Shown in pieces: positions 47,386-55,898 of a DNA stretch of 61,441 bases. Both the position numbers and the translations under genes were made by a program. How positions within the stretch are numbered: position 1 is the first letter of the stretch; each line of letters begins with the position of its first letter. Source of the DNA: Pseudomonadota bacterium. Lineage in GTDB: Bacteria > Pseudomonadota > Gammaproteobacteria > Burkholderiales > UBA11063. The notes below the pieces were generated by a model that searched no databases, had not been told where the DNA came from, and saw nothing but the letters and a program-made list of their open reading frames with translations. Location of the stretch: positions 1 through 61,441 of the forward strand of contig RXKA01000062.1 in assembly GCA_003962985.1 (NCBI GenBank), read 5' to 3'.

Positions 47386-48015
47386 ATGAAAGGCTTCTTC
47401 TTAAATGTTAAAAAATTCCTTACTTTGGATATTTCTTCGAAAAAAAATAACAATGAAGTAAAAAAAAGCTTACGAGATACGTGGGAAACATTTAAAATTG
47501 ATTGTAGTCTTAATAAGTTAAAGATATCTTATTTTATATCAGTTATTCTGCTGTCTTTTGTGTTAGCATATACATTAGTTAATTTTGCACCACTCTCCAA
47601 TGATGACAAAGCTTATACTGGTTTTTCAATATTTTATATAGCTTTCTCAGTAATGGTTAGCCCCATCATCTATAATCTCTTACTAACAATTGTGTTATTT
47701 TTTTCTTCTATTTTTGGTAAGGCAAAGGAAGAAACAGAAAATAAAGCAGACGAAACCACTATTGAATTGAAAAATTCAGTTATACCAATCAATCATTATT
47801 TATTTACATTTCTTATGGTGTACTTTCCTTGTTTTTTAATTCTATATTGTATGAAATTTACAGGCGTACATTGGAATGCGGTTTACTATATGTGTGCTAC
47901 ATTTGTTATTGCTTTTTCTGAGATTGAATTTTTTGTTATTGCATCATATTTACTTTTGGAGCTAACCAGAGATAAAGCATGTCACTATAATTTAAAATAC
48001 AATACAGTAAAATAA
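47386..48015 (+). CDS. Four-span membrane protein of unknown function
   Basis: The protein has 209 residues with a basic, Lys/Asn-rich N-terminus (about residues 1-45) and four hydrophobic segments (near 50-70, 78-110, 140-160 and 165-190), with a charged loop between the second and third. No family is recognised. It lies directly after the repressor gene and is very AT-rich. In a defence-island setting a membrane effector or exclusion protein is conceivable, but nothing in the sequence proves this. Confidence 0.6.
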   Translation: MKGFFLNVKKFLTLDISSKKNNNEVKKSLRDTWETFKIDCSLNKLKISYFISVILLSFVLAYTLVNFAPLSNDDKAYTGFSIFYIAFSVMVSPIIYNLLLTIVLFFSSIFGKAKEETENKADETTIELKNSVIPINHYLFTFLMVYFPCFLILYCMKFTGVHWNAVYYMCATFVIAFSEIEFFVIASYLLLELTRDKACHYNLKYNTVK

Positions 48016-48093
48016 AAAAGCATATTTAAAAGTAAAGCCTACGCGTGATCACTTGAATTTATTTAAGAATAAAAATTGTGGAGAGGAGTTTTT

Positions 48094-48999
48094 ATGGGAA
48101 TAGTTGAAATTTTCTCTAAGCGCCAAAAACGTTTAAATGGAAAGCAGCCAGATATAATTAATCATAATGTACTGCCTGCTAAGTTAAGAGTTCAAATAGT
48201 ACACATCTTAAGGGATACTTTAGGACGTTCAGACCAATTCCGTGAGATACATCAAGTATATCAACAAATCAAAAGTATAGTTTGCAGAGAACATGGAGTA
48301 TTTAATTTATTATTAGATTATCAGCCGAGTGTTATAGATGAAATATGTAATAGCATTACTAGACTTGAAATTGATATTGTACTTGATATTATTGAGCTTT
48401 CGTTTAGAGCGTCTCAGCATTTAGATGAGACACGGTATCGTCAGCAATGTGCAACATTAAATTCAAGTGATGCAATAGATGAATTAAATGAGCGATTTAA
48501 AGAAAATGCAGTTGGCTATAGATTTGAAGGTGGTCAACTAATTAGAGTTGATTCAACGATAGAATATCAGGAAGTAACTAAACCAACGATATTTTTATTA
48601 CATAATGATGCAAGGTTTAAACCAGTATGCGATGAATATATGAACGCCCATGATCATTATAAAAAGGGATTAAATAAAGAGTGCATGAATAGCTGTTTAA
48701 AGTCATTTGAAAGCACAATGAAAATTATTTGTGATATAAAATCTTGGAAATATACGCCTAAGGATGGAGCAACTAAATTAATACAAATTTGTTTTGATAA
48801 CCAACTTATTCCAAGCTATTTGCAGTCAGAGTTTACGGCTCTTAGAGCGGTACTAGAAAGTGGTATTCCTACAATTAGAAATCAAGTATCTGCTCATGGT
48901 GGTACGCAAAATAATATAGCAGATAGCAAGTTGTCACGATACGTACTACATTTGACTGGTGCTAACATAATTTATTTAATTGAGCAAAGCAATCTTTAG
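48094..48999 (+). CDS. AbiJ-like (STM4504/CBY_0614-type) protein with C-terminal HEPN motif
   Basis: This 301-residue protein has ATG 48094 preceded by GAGAGGAG. The N-terminal MGIVEIFSKRQKRLNG and the overall pattern match the STM4504/CBY_0614 family, whose N-terminal domain is called AbiJ-NTD4, with an Abi-type C-terminus. Near the end R262-N-Q-V-S-A-H268 fits the Rx4-6H motif of HEPN ribonucleases. HEPN proteins of this kind abort infection by RNA cleavage. It lies 11 bases before an AlbA_2 ATPase gene, probably one operon. Confidence 0.75.
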   Translation: MGIVEIFSKRQKRLNGKQPDIINHNVLPAKLRVQIVHILRDTLGRSDQFREIHQVYQQIKSIVCREHGVFNLLLDYQPSVIDEICNSITRLEIDIVLDIIELSFRASQHLDETRYRQQCATLNSSDAIDELNERFKENAVGYRFEGGQLIRVDSTIEYQEVTKPTIFLLHNDARFKPVCDEYMNAHDHYKKGLNKECMNSCLKSFESTMKIICDIKSWKYTPKDGATKLIQICFDNQLIPSYLQSEFTALRAVLESGIPTIRNQVSAHGGTQNNIADSKLSRYVLHLTGANIIYLIEQSNL

Positions 49000-49010
49000 G
49001 TAAAAATAAC

Positions 49011-50480
49011 ATGACACTAGAACGTACCAATGAATATTTAATTAGTTTACTTCATGAGTTAATTAATCTACCGCAAGAGACTGAATGGCTCGAATTTAAG
49101 ACCAATAAAGCTCAAGCAACAAATATTGGCGAATACATCTCTGCATTATCAAACTCTGCTGCACTCAAAGGCAAATCTCATGGTTATATGATTTGGGGTG
49201 TTGATAATGATAGCCATGAGATAGTAGGAACTATTTTTGACCCATTTGCTGAAAAAATCGGCAATGAAGAGCTAATTAATTGGCTAATACAACGGTTATC
49301 ACCACGAATTTATTTTTGTTTTTATAATGTAGATTATGATGGTAAGCCAGTTATCATCCTTGAAATAAATAGCGCGAGTAATACTCCTGTTAAATTTACG
49401 CATACAGAATTTATTCGTATTGGTAGTTATAAAAAGCCACTCCATGATCATCCTGAAGTTGCCAAAACATTATGGCGGATTTTAGACCAAACGCCATTTG
49501 AATTACAGCCTGCGGCGGAGCTTGTAAACGAAGATGAGATTTTACAATTACTGGATTATCCAGCATTTTTTGATTTAATTAATCTGTCGTTACCTGAAAA
49601 CCGCAACGGAATAATTAGCCGTTTAGCTGATGAGAGATTAATTGTTGCTACTGCCATAGCTGGAAAATGGACAATTACTAATTTAGGCGCAATTTTATTT
49701 GCTAAAAAATTAAAACAATTTAGACATCTTGAGCGTAAATCAGTCCGCGTTATTTTGTATCAAGGTAATAGCCGTCTTGAAACAATCAAAGAATTTGAAT
49801 TAAATAAAGGTTATGCTTCTGGTTTTGCTGGGCTAATTGAATTTATAAATTCACAACTTCCGCATAATGAAATAATTGGTACGGCATTGCGCAAGAGAGT
49901 GTTAATGTATCCTGAATTAGCGGTTCGTGAGTTAGTAGCCAATGCCATCATTCATCAAGATCTAACCATCACTGGTGCAGCGCCAATGATTGAAATATTT
50001 GCAAACAGATTAGAGATAACTAATCCTGGTGCACCAATAGTTGATGTTATTCGCTTTTTAGACACGCCACCGCGCAGTCGTAATGAGTTAATGGCGGCGT
50101 TTATGCGTAGAATAGGTATATGTGAAGAACGCGGTAGCGGTATTGATAAGGTGGTTTCACAAACTGAAGTTTATCAACTGCCAGCACCACTATTTACTGT
50201 AATTGATGATAATACTAAAGCAACGCTGTTTGCACACAAAGAGTTTAAAGATATGAATACAGACGAGAAAATTCGTGCATGTTACTTACATTGCTGTTTA
50301 AACTATGTTAATCATGAATCAATGAATAATGCGTCACTTCGTAGGAGATTTGCGTTGGGAGAAGAAAGCAGCGCCTCTATTTCTAGATTAATTAAATTAT
50401 CATTTGAGAAAAATTTAATAAAAGCCTATGATGATAATGCTAACCGTAAATCGCTGCGCTATATACCATTTTGGGCTTAA
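49011..50480 (+). CDS. AlbA_2 (Schlafen-like) domain protein with GHKL-like ATPase region
   Basis: The protein has 489 residues. Residues about 15-135 form an AlbA_2/Schlafen-type domain (EWLEFKTNK, GYMIWGVDNDSHEIVGT, IRIGSYKKPL). A divergent GHKL ATPase segment follows (RELVANAIIHQDLTITG, IEIFANRLEITNPGAP, GICEERGSGIDKVV), then a C-terminal winged helix. Many such proteins are listed as transcriptional regulators, but they also recur in defence islands and Schlafen domains can cleave tRNA. Its coupling to a HEPN gene suggests a two-part immune module. Confidence 0.75.
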   Translation: MTLERTNEYLISLLHELINLPQETEWLEFKTNKAQATNIGEYISALSNSAALKGKSHGYMIWGVDNDSHEIVGTIFDPFAEKIGNEELINWLIQRLSPRIYFCFYNVDYDGKPVIILEINSASNTPVKFTHTEFIRIGSYKKPLHDHPEVAKTLWRILDQTPFELQPAAELVNEDEILQLLDYPAFFDLINLSLPENRNGIISRLADERLIVATAIAGKWTITNLGAILFAKKLKQFRHLERKSVRVILYQGNSRLETIKEFELNKGYASGFAGLIEFINSQLPHNEIIGTALRKRVLMYPELAVRELVANAIIHQDLTITGAAPMIEIFANRLEITNPGAPIVDVIRFLDTPPRSRNELMAAFMRRIGICEERGSGIDKVVSQTEVYQLPAPLFTVIDDNTKATLFAHKEFKDMNTDEKIRACYLHCCLNYVNHESMNNASLRRRFALGEESSASISRLIKLSFEKNLIKAYDDNANRKSLRYIPFWA

Positions 50481-50592
50481 TTACTCTCATTTGCTGGTCA
50501 TTTGCAGGAATTGATTGATTTCATGGATTATTAAGTTGTAATGTAAATAAAACAGTGTGTTATGTCGTTGATTTCATTTGCAAGATAAGTTT

Positions 50593-50642
50593 ATATATGT
50601 AATATTTAGTTGCATATGACTTCAACCAAATATTACATATAT
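50593..50642. repeat. 20-bp inverted repeat between convergent defence operons
   Basis: Arms 50593-50612 and 50623-50642 are complementary over 20 bases with one mismatch, around a 10-base loop. It lies between the stop codons of the AlbA_2 gene and the helicase gene, 113 and 120 bases away. A bidirectional terminator is the simplest reading, but it has no T run of note. Confidence 0.75.
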
Positions 50643-50761
50643 TTCTTAATTTAAATATGAAAGTATTGTATTTTGCCAATTTTTATCATGTATGACAAGA
50701 TCTCTAAATCTAGAGCTATAAATTAAATGAGTTGCTTCGTGAATAAAAACGAAATATGTGA

Positions 50762-53700
50762 TTACAGCCCTTCCAAAACAGACCATACTTTATAATAAAC
50801 ATCACCTTTTTCATCTCCCATTGCAGTCTTCCATATATTTTGTCCATTACTTTTTAATACATGTCGAACATTTACAACAGATTCATTTTTTATATTTGGC
50901 AATATTTTAGATAATTCAGTTGAAGCAATTCTTGGTACACCTATAAGTCGTAACATCATTGCATCATCACTATTGACACCGTAATAGACTCTAGCAGGAA
51001 GATTACTTAATTCTTTAAATTCATCTTCCGTCATCTCGCTAGCCATTGGTGAAAGCAATGCTGATAATCCCCATGATGCTGTTTGAGTAATTTTTCCATA
51101 CAAACTTTGTCCACATTTTGTAATAGCTTCATCCATATTAATATTTCCAGTTTTGAAATAGTTTTCTGCAATATTCTCAATACTTTTTCCATTTACCCAA
51201 TCTTTGATAACCAATGATATTGTATTGCCATCTTGAGTATTTGTTTTTCCTTTTATATCATCAAAGTTATCTCTTAACTCAGGAATTTTGAGTAAAATAC
51301 CTACCATTTTCTGTAACTCAACAGATGTATTGCCAAACAACTCTTGATTCCAGCTATTTTTGCCAATGTCTTCTTTCCCTGAATCTTGTAAAAGTTGAAT
51401 TACACTTTGTAATGAAAATCCAGTTGAATCAACCAACTTGATGGCACCCTTATATTTAGGGTCTTGCATATAAGTGGCATAGTTTTCTACGCCTCTAATA
51501 AATTTATTAGACCAAGCTCTATTTTGTTGTCTCAGTTTCTCAAAACCAAACGTTCCTCTAAGCACCTGTTCGATTTGCGCAATAAAATTTTCTGATTCAC
51601 CCATCTGTTTATAGGTATGTGTTAGATACTGAACAAAAGCTGACCATGTCGGTTGTTGATATACAATTTTTCCTAAGTCTTCAATATTCATATTATTGGT
51701 ACTTTTCATTGCCTCTGTAACCATCTCGATTAATGATGAGTTCAAAGCACCTGTTTGCTTATTGATAAAAGTTCTTAATTTTTCAATCTCTGTATCATTT
51801 TTGGCAACAAGAGCAATTATCCCTATACTATCTTGACCAACTCTTCCTGCTCGACCTGCAATATTCCAAAAATCTTCTGGGGGCATCTCTTCTGCATGTG
51901 TAGAAAAATATTGATGCGATGCCATAACTACTGCACCTACAGGAAAATTCATCCCTTGTGCTATAGTTGTAGTAGCCACCAATACATTTATCTCTCCTTT
52001 CTCAAACAACCATTCCATCAAAGTACGGACTTCATCTGAAAATCCTGCATGGTGTACGCCGATTTTATAATTGAGTAAATCAATAAGCTGAAAAGATGAA
52101 CCAAACTCATAAGATAAAAATTTTTGTACATATTTAATATTTTCACTTGGAGTTACTAGATTACTTTTAATCTTAATTTCTTCTGCTAATGACCAAACCC
52201 ATCTAACTTGTCCATGCATTGCAATTACAGAATCACGCTCTTTTAATTGATTAACAACCATAGTGGCTAATTTTGCATTATCATTGACCTGACTAAAAGT
52301 GTATTGGTCATTATTTTCAAGCATCATAATATTTTCATCAATTGAGATACTTGGCTTACTTGTATGTACTGATTTGAATTTTAAATTAAATCTACAATGG
52401 GAAGTACATCTAGAATCGCTTTTTTCTGCATAAACAATCCCTATTGCTCTCTCATTTGGTTGCCAATCTATAGACATATTTATATCATCTGAATTTGCAC
52501 CACCAAGCCAAGTTGCTATCTCTTTTGCATTTTCAATAAATGGTGTCAGTAATAAAAACTGTGCATTTTCACACTCTTTATTGATATTCGCCAATAATAA
52601 CTCTAGCTTCAAACCTCTTGTTGCATTTTGTAAATTATGAGCTTCATCAACCACCACAAGAGTTAATGGTCTGCCAATTTTGCTTTCCCAATCTTGTCTG
52701 AGCATCAAATCTAGCTTTTCAGGGGTAGTTACAAGAACTTTAAACTGACTATTTTTGTCATCATTCTGTAATATACTCATCTCAAAACCATCTACTTCAA
52801 GTGCAGGACTAACTTGTTCAACAGATATTCCTAATGGCTCAAAATCATTTCTTATTCTTCGTGTAATTTGATTGACTAATGCTCTTGTAGGTGCCAAATA
52901 TGCTACCCATCCATTTTCTGTATCAAATTGATTGAGAGCTTGAAGAATCCTAAATTGAGCTATCATGGTTTTACCGCTAGAAGTTGGTAAACTTACGACA
53001 ACCGCTCTTCTACTTGAACCCAATAGACCCTCTTCTGCCAAGGTGTGTCTTTGCGGAGGAAGAACATCAAAAAGTGCATTATCACCACGACCTCTATCAA
53101 CAAGTTCTTTAACAAATTTTGTCACTCTTGAATTTACAGCACGAGTGACAGTCCATATAGCATTTTCAACCAGCTGTTTTGATGTGTGTGTCAACAACCT
53201 TGTAACTGGTTCTAGTTCTAACATTTGAACTTCATCACAAACATTTATTGCTCTATCAAAGTGAGAATCTAAAATTTGTTGAATTTGAAAATTACCATCT
53301 ACTTTACCATCCGTAATATACAATGCCATTTTTTCCGCTGCTGCTGCCAAATGGTATAAAATAATTAACTCATAACCATCATGTTTTTGTTTTGATTGTT
53401 CTAAAAATATTTTCTCATACTGTTTTTGAGACTTTCTTAGCTCTGCAATATTTTCTAATATTCTATCTCTATCTTCCCAACCCTTTTTGCGAATCAATCT
53501 AAGCCAAATATCTATAATCGTTGCTAATGTTTTTTCTTTCCAGTTTTCACTAGATAAAAGGGTTTCATCCCAACTTTGTTGTTTTAAAAGTTTAGATGCA
53601 CTTATTCCAATATCACCTAAAACAGCGAAGCAACTGTATTTTAATGTGAAGAGTAAATGTTGCAGTGTAATCTCAGATTGTGGTAAAATTCTACACAATC

Positions 53701-53926
53701 TAAAAAGCTCTGCCGATATTTTTTTAATCTCATTTTTATCAGAATCACTAGATGATAATAAATCAAATAAATGAAGTTCTAGAATATTAACAACTCTTTC
53801 AACCTTACTAAAGTCAATATCTATACTTATATTTTGTAGTTCTAGAGATAGAATGAATTTATTTATAAGCCTATTTACTTCTACTCTTTCTTCTGCTATA
53901 TGTTCAAGTAACCAATTCCCAATCAT
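50762..53926 (-). CDS. Superfamily 2 DEAH helicase of a nuclease-helicase defence system (HamB-like)
   Basis: The protein has 1054 residues. About 300 helical residues precede an SF2 core: motif I PTSSGKT (314-320), motif Ia APTRAL, TPEKLD, motif II DEAH (427-430), ATTTIAQGMNFP and motif VI GRAGRVGQD (690-698). The C-terminal ~350 residues have no recognised domain. The core resembles Ski2/Lhr-type helicases. With the overlapping nuclease-like gene upstream, it fits Hachiman HamB in size and layout; another nuclease-helicase system is possible. The start overlaps the upstream stop by 4 bases. Confidence 0.72.
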   Translation of the reverse strand: MIGNWLLEHIAEERVEVNRLINKFILSLELQNISIDIDFSKVERVVNILELHLFDLLSSSDSDKNEIKKISAELFRLCRILPQSEITLQHLLFTLKYSCFAVLGDIGISASKLLKQQSWDETLLSSENWKEKTLATIIDIWLRLIRKKGWEDRDRILENIAELRKSQKQYEKIFLEQSKQKHDGYELIILYHLAAAAEKMALYITDGKVDGNFQIQQILDSHFDRAINVCDEVQMLELEPVTRLLTHTSKQLVENAIWTVTRAVNSRVTKFVKELVDRGRGDNALFDVLPPQRHTLAEEGLLGSSRRAVVVSLPTSSGKTMIAQFRILQALNQFDTENGWVAYLAPTRALVNQITRRIRNDFEPLGISVEQVSPALEVDGFEMSILQNDDKNSQFKVLVTTPEKLDLMLRQDWESKIGRPLTLVVVDEAHNLQNATRGLKLELLLANINKECENAQFLLLTPFIENAKEIATWLGGANSDDINMSIDWQPNERAIGIVYAEKSDSRCTSHCRFNLKFKSVHTSKPSISIDENIMMLENNDQYTFSQVNDNAKLATMVVNQLKERDSVIAMHGQVRWVWSLAEEIKIKSNLVTPSENIKYVQKFLSYEFGSSFQLIDLLNYKIGVHHAGFSDEVRTLMEWLFEKGEINVLVATTTIAQGMNFPVGAVVMASHQYFSTHAEEMPPEDFWNIAGRAGRVGQDSIGIIALVAKNDTEIEKLRTFINKQTGALNSSLIEMVTEAMKSTNNMNIEDLGKIVYQQPTWSAFVQYLTHTYKQMGESENFIAQIEQVLRGTFGFEKLRQQNRAWSNKFIRGVENYATYMQDPKYKGAIKLVDSTGFSLQSVIQLLQDSGKEDIGKNSWNQELFGNTSVELQKMVGILLKIPELRDNFDDIKGKTNTQDGNTISLVIKDWVNGKSIENIAENYFKTGNINMDEAITKCGQSLYGKITQTASWGLSALLSPMASEMTEDEFKELSNLPARVYYGVNSDDAMMLRLIGVPRIASTELSKILPNIKNESVVNVRHVLKSNGQNIWKTAMGDEKGDVYYKVWSVLEGL

Positions 53927-54708
53927 TGGTCACCTCCTATAGCTAAACTAGCAAAATCAGTTAATAAATGAGGTAAATAATAAGCGAGCAGTAAAGCTTT
54001 TGTGACTGTTCCATTAAAAGTATTTCCAAGTGTTGTACCACGACTTTTTAAGTCATCTTCATTTGCTATAATATTTGGTCTAACTAAAACTCCAACAAGA
54101 TACATTCCTTGATTTGCATTTTGTATTAAATGCCGAAATGCTTCATTAAAATTAGCCTCATGTTCTGTATCTTTACATCTATGCACGAGCCATGTGATTA
54201 ATGTCATGAGTCGTGTTAAATTAGTACCAATTGTTTCAAGTTGATGTGTCATACCGCTTCGACCATACATTACATGAGGAGGATACTGTCCTTGTATAGA
54301 AGTCTTTACTTCTCCAAATAACAGTTTTTGCTGTCCGTCATCATTAATAAGTCCAACAATATCTGCACCGGGCAAACTTGCATTTTCATTTCGTGTATCT
54401 CTTGCATTGTTCCATGGGAATGTAGCTCCAAGCTCTTGTTCAAGTATAGCTTCGGAAAAGGATTCACCTATTGCCCAATCTCTTTCTTCTTGATTGACAG
54501 AATTTAAAAGAGAATTCAAGTTTTCCATTTCAAAACCAGTAGTAGCAAGTGGTCTCAAGTGATTTTCTACAGTTCTCATACCATCTGTATCTTTTAATCT
54601 ATTTCGAACATTGTTTTTCATGAAATTTAGGTATGTATCATTATTATCTACATTATAACCTTTCCACTCCGTATTGTGATTAGCACTGGTATATTGTAGA
54701 TTAATCAT
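53923..54708 (-). CDS. PD-(D/E)xK nuclease-like partner (HamA/DUF1837-like)
   Basis: The protein has 261 residues. LPGADIVGLINDDGQQKLLFGEVKTS places Asp116, Glu133 and Lys135 in the D...ExK arrangement of restriction-like nucleases, with an upstream helix Glu (AIGESFSEAILEQELG). This matches the layout of HamA, the DNA-cleaving effector held in check by HamB in Hachiman defence. It overlaps the helicase gene by 4 bases, so the two are translationally coupled. The family call is from pattern only; sequence divergence from classic DUF1837 is evident. Confidence 0.6.
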   Translation of the reverse strand: MINLQYTSANHNTEWKGYNVDNNDTYLNFMKNNVRNRLKDTDGMRTVENHLRPLATTGFEMENLNSLLNSVNQEERDWAIGESFSEAILEQELGATFPWNNARDTRNENASLPGADIVGLINDDGQQKLLFGEVKTSIQGQYPPHVMYGRSGMTHQLETIGTNLTRLMTLITWLVHRCKDTEHEANFNEAFRHLIQNANQGMYLVGVLVRPNIIANEDDLKSRGTTLGNTFNGTVTKALLLAYYLPHLLTDFASLAIGGDQ

Positions 54709-54869
54709 ATATTACCTTAATATAATAAAAAGTTAAGTAATAAAATTTTATAGCGTAAAACATAATTATACCATTAACATAACGCTTGGTTTGATACGCT
54801 TTAGCGCTGGCTGCGGGTATGGCGGGTTTTGCTTGCAAAACTGGGTTTCAGCGCTAATTAATGCTATAT

Positions 54870-54888
54870 GCTTAGGGTTGTCCTAAGC
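54870..54888 (-). terminator. Possible hairpin after the 114-residue gene
   Basis: A perfect 7-bp stem GCTTAGG/CCTAAGC with loop GTTGT lies 28 bases past the stop of the minus-strand gene at 54917. No T run follows, so termination is uncertain. A second stem, GTTTTGC-TT-GCAAAAC, occurs within the same gap. This stretch is noticeably more GC-rich than its surroundings. Confidence 0.4.
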
Positions 54889-54916
54889 CTTATTTATTCG
54901 GTACTTTGTTATCTAA

Positions 54917-55261
54917 TTACAGATAACAATATAAGCCTGTTTCTTGCTCAAATAATGGGATTAAATCCTCGGCAAAAACTTCATCAAGTTGCTTGATGAT
55001 TTGGTTCTCGGGTTTGCGCCTAGTGTTGATAAATGTGTACTCGTATAAATCCAGTCCAATGTTGTAAGTGATTAAAACTTGGTCGATATTGTTAGTGATT
55101 TTGATGTTAGTTGGTAATCTGCATTTTAAAACTGGTTGCTGCTTATCGTTGATGGTGTAGCTTAGCTTTGCGCCTGTCATGGTGGTAAATTTACTGCAGC
55201 CTAATTGGGCGTAAATAGTCTGTGCAATTTCTTTGGCATATTCTTGGTTGGTTGTGGTCAT
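54917..55261 (-). CDS. Hypothetical protein, accessory-region type
   Basis: This 114-residue soluble protein has GGAG 9 bases before its ATG. It is an alpha/beta protein (SYTINDKQQPVLKCRLP, QVLITYNIGLDLYEYTFIN) ending in an acidic helix and a Cys-containing tail. I recognise no family. It lies downstream of the J-domain gene in the same direction, a grouping that looks like cargo of a plasmid or integrative element. Confidence 0.6.
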   Translation of the reverse strand: MTTTNQEYAKEIAQTIYAQLGCSKFTTMTGAKLSYTINDKQQPVLKCRLPTNIKITNNIDQVLITYNIGLDLYEYTFINTRRKPENQIIKQLDEVFAEDLIPLFEQETGLYCYL

Positions 55262-55364
55262 GGCTTGTACTCCGTTTGTTTGTGTTGATGATTATTTAAG
55301 TTGTGCTAGATTTTGGGTTTTATTCTCTGTTATCTTTGAATAAGCGGCATTTGCCGCTTATTGA

Positions 55365-55865
55365 CTAATGGATGGCGGCTTGGTGTTCTGTTTCAATTAT
55401 TTTGCTGCCGTAATCCTTGCGGATTTGTTTCATTGACTTACTGCCACGCTTGTAATTAGTAATGTTGATAGTCGGGCTCCAATACCATGATTTTTTATTA
55501 CCCGAGAATTTAAAGCCTAGATTGCTGATTGTTTCCTTATGTGGATAGGTGTTACCTGATAACCATACCCAATAGCCACACACTTCAATAATTACACCAT
55601 GTAAGGTTTTAAGCGTATCCAAAAAGCTAAAATCAAAGCTTTCTGCTGTCTCTTGCTCTTGGTTGATGTCTAGGGTCTCATTAGTCTCAAAATATTTGCA
55701 TAGCTCAGCAAAAGCAGTATTAATCAATTGCATTGTTTCGGTATTACCACCTTTATCGGGATGATTGGCACTAGCTAACCTTCTATAAGTTTGTTTAATA
55801 TCGGCTAGTGTAAATTGTCCATTATCTAAACCAAAGATAACGATTGCATTTTGTAATTTATCCAT
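55365..55865 (-). CDS. J-domain (DnaJ-like) protein
   Basis: The protein has 166 residues from ATG 55865 (GGAG 8 bases upstream; the in-frame TTG at 55898 is less likely). An N-terminal J-domain has the HPD motif at residues 35-37 (TYRRLASANHPDKGGNTETMQLINTAF). The C-terminal domain (GVIIEVCGYWVWLSGNTYPHKE, GFKFSGNKKSWYWSP) is the type found in short J-proteins encoded on plasmids and integrated elements. It should recruit Hsp70 (DnaK), perhaps for element replication; the partner is unknown. Confidence 0.8.
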   Translation of the reverse strand: MDKLQNAIVIFGLDNGQFTLADIKQTYRRLASANHPDKGGNTETMQLINTAFAELCKYFETNETLDINQEQETAESFDFSFLDTLKTLHGVIIEVCGYWVWLSGNTYPHKETISNLGFKFSGNKKSWYWSPTINITNYKRGSKSMKQIRKDYGSKIIETEHQAAIH

Positions 55866-55898
55866 TTGAGTAACTCCATCAATTAAAACATCTGTCAA

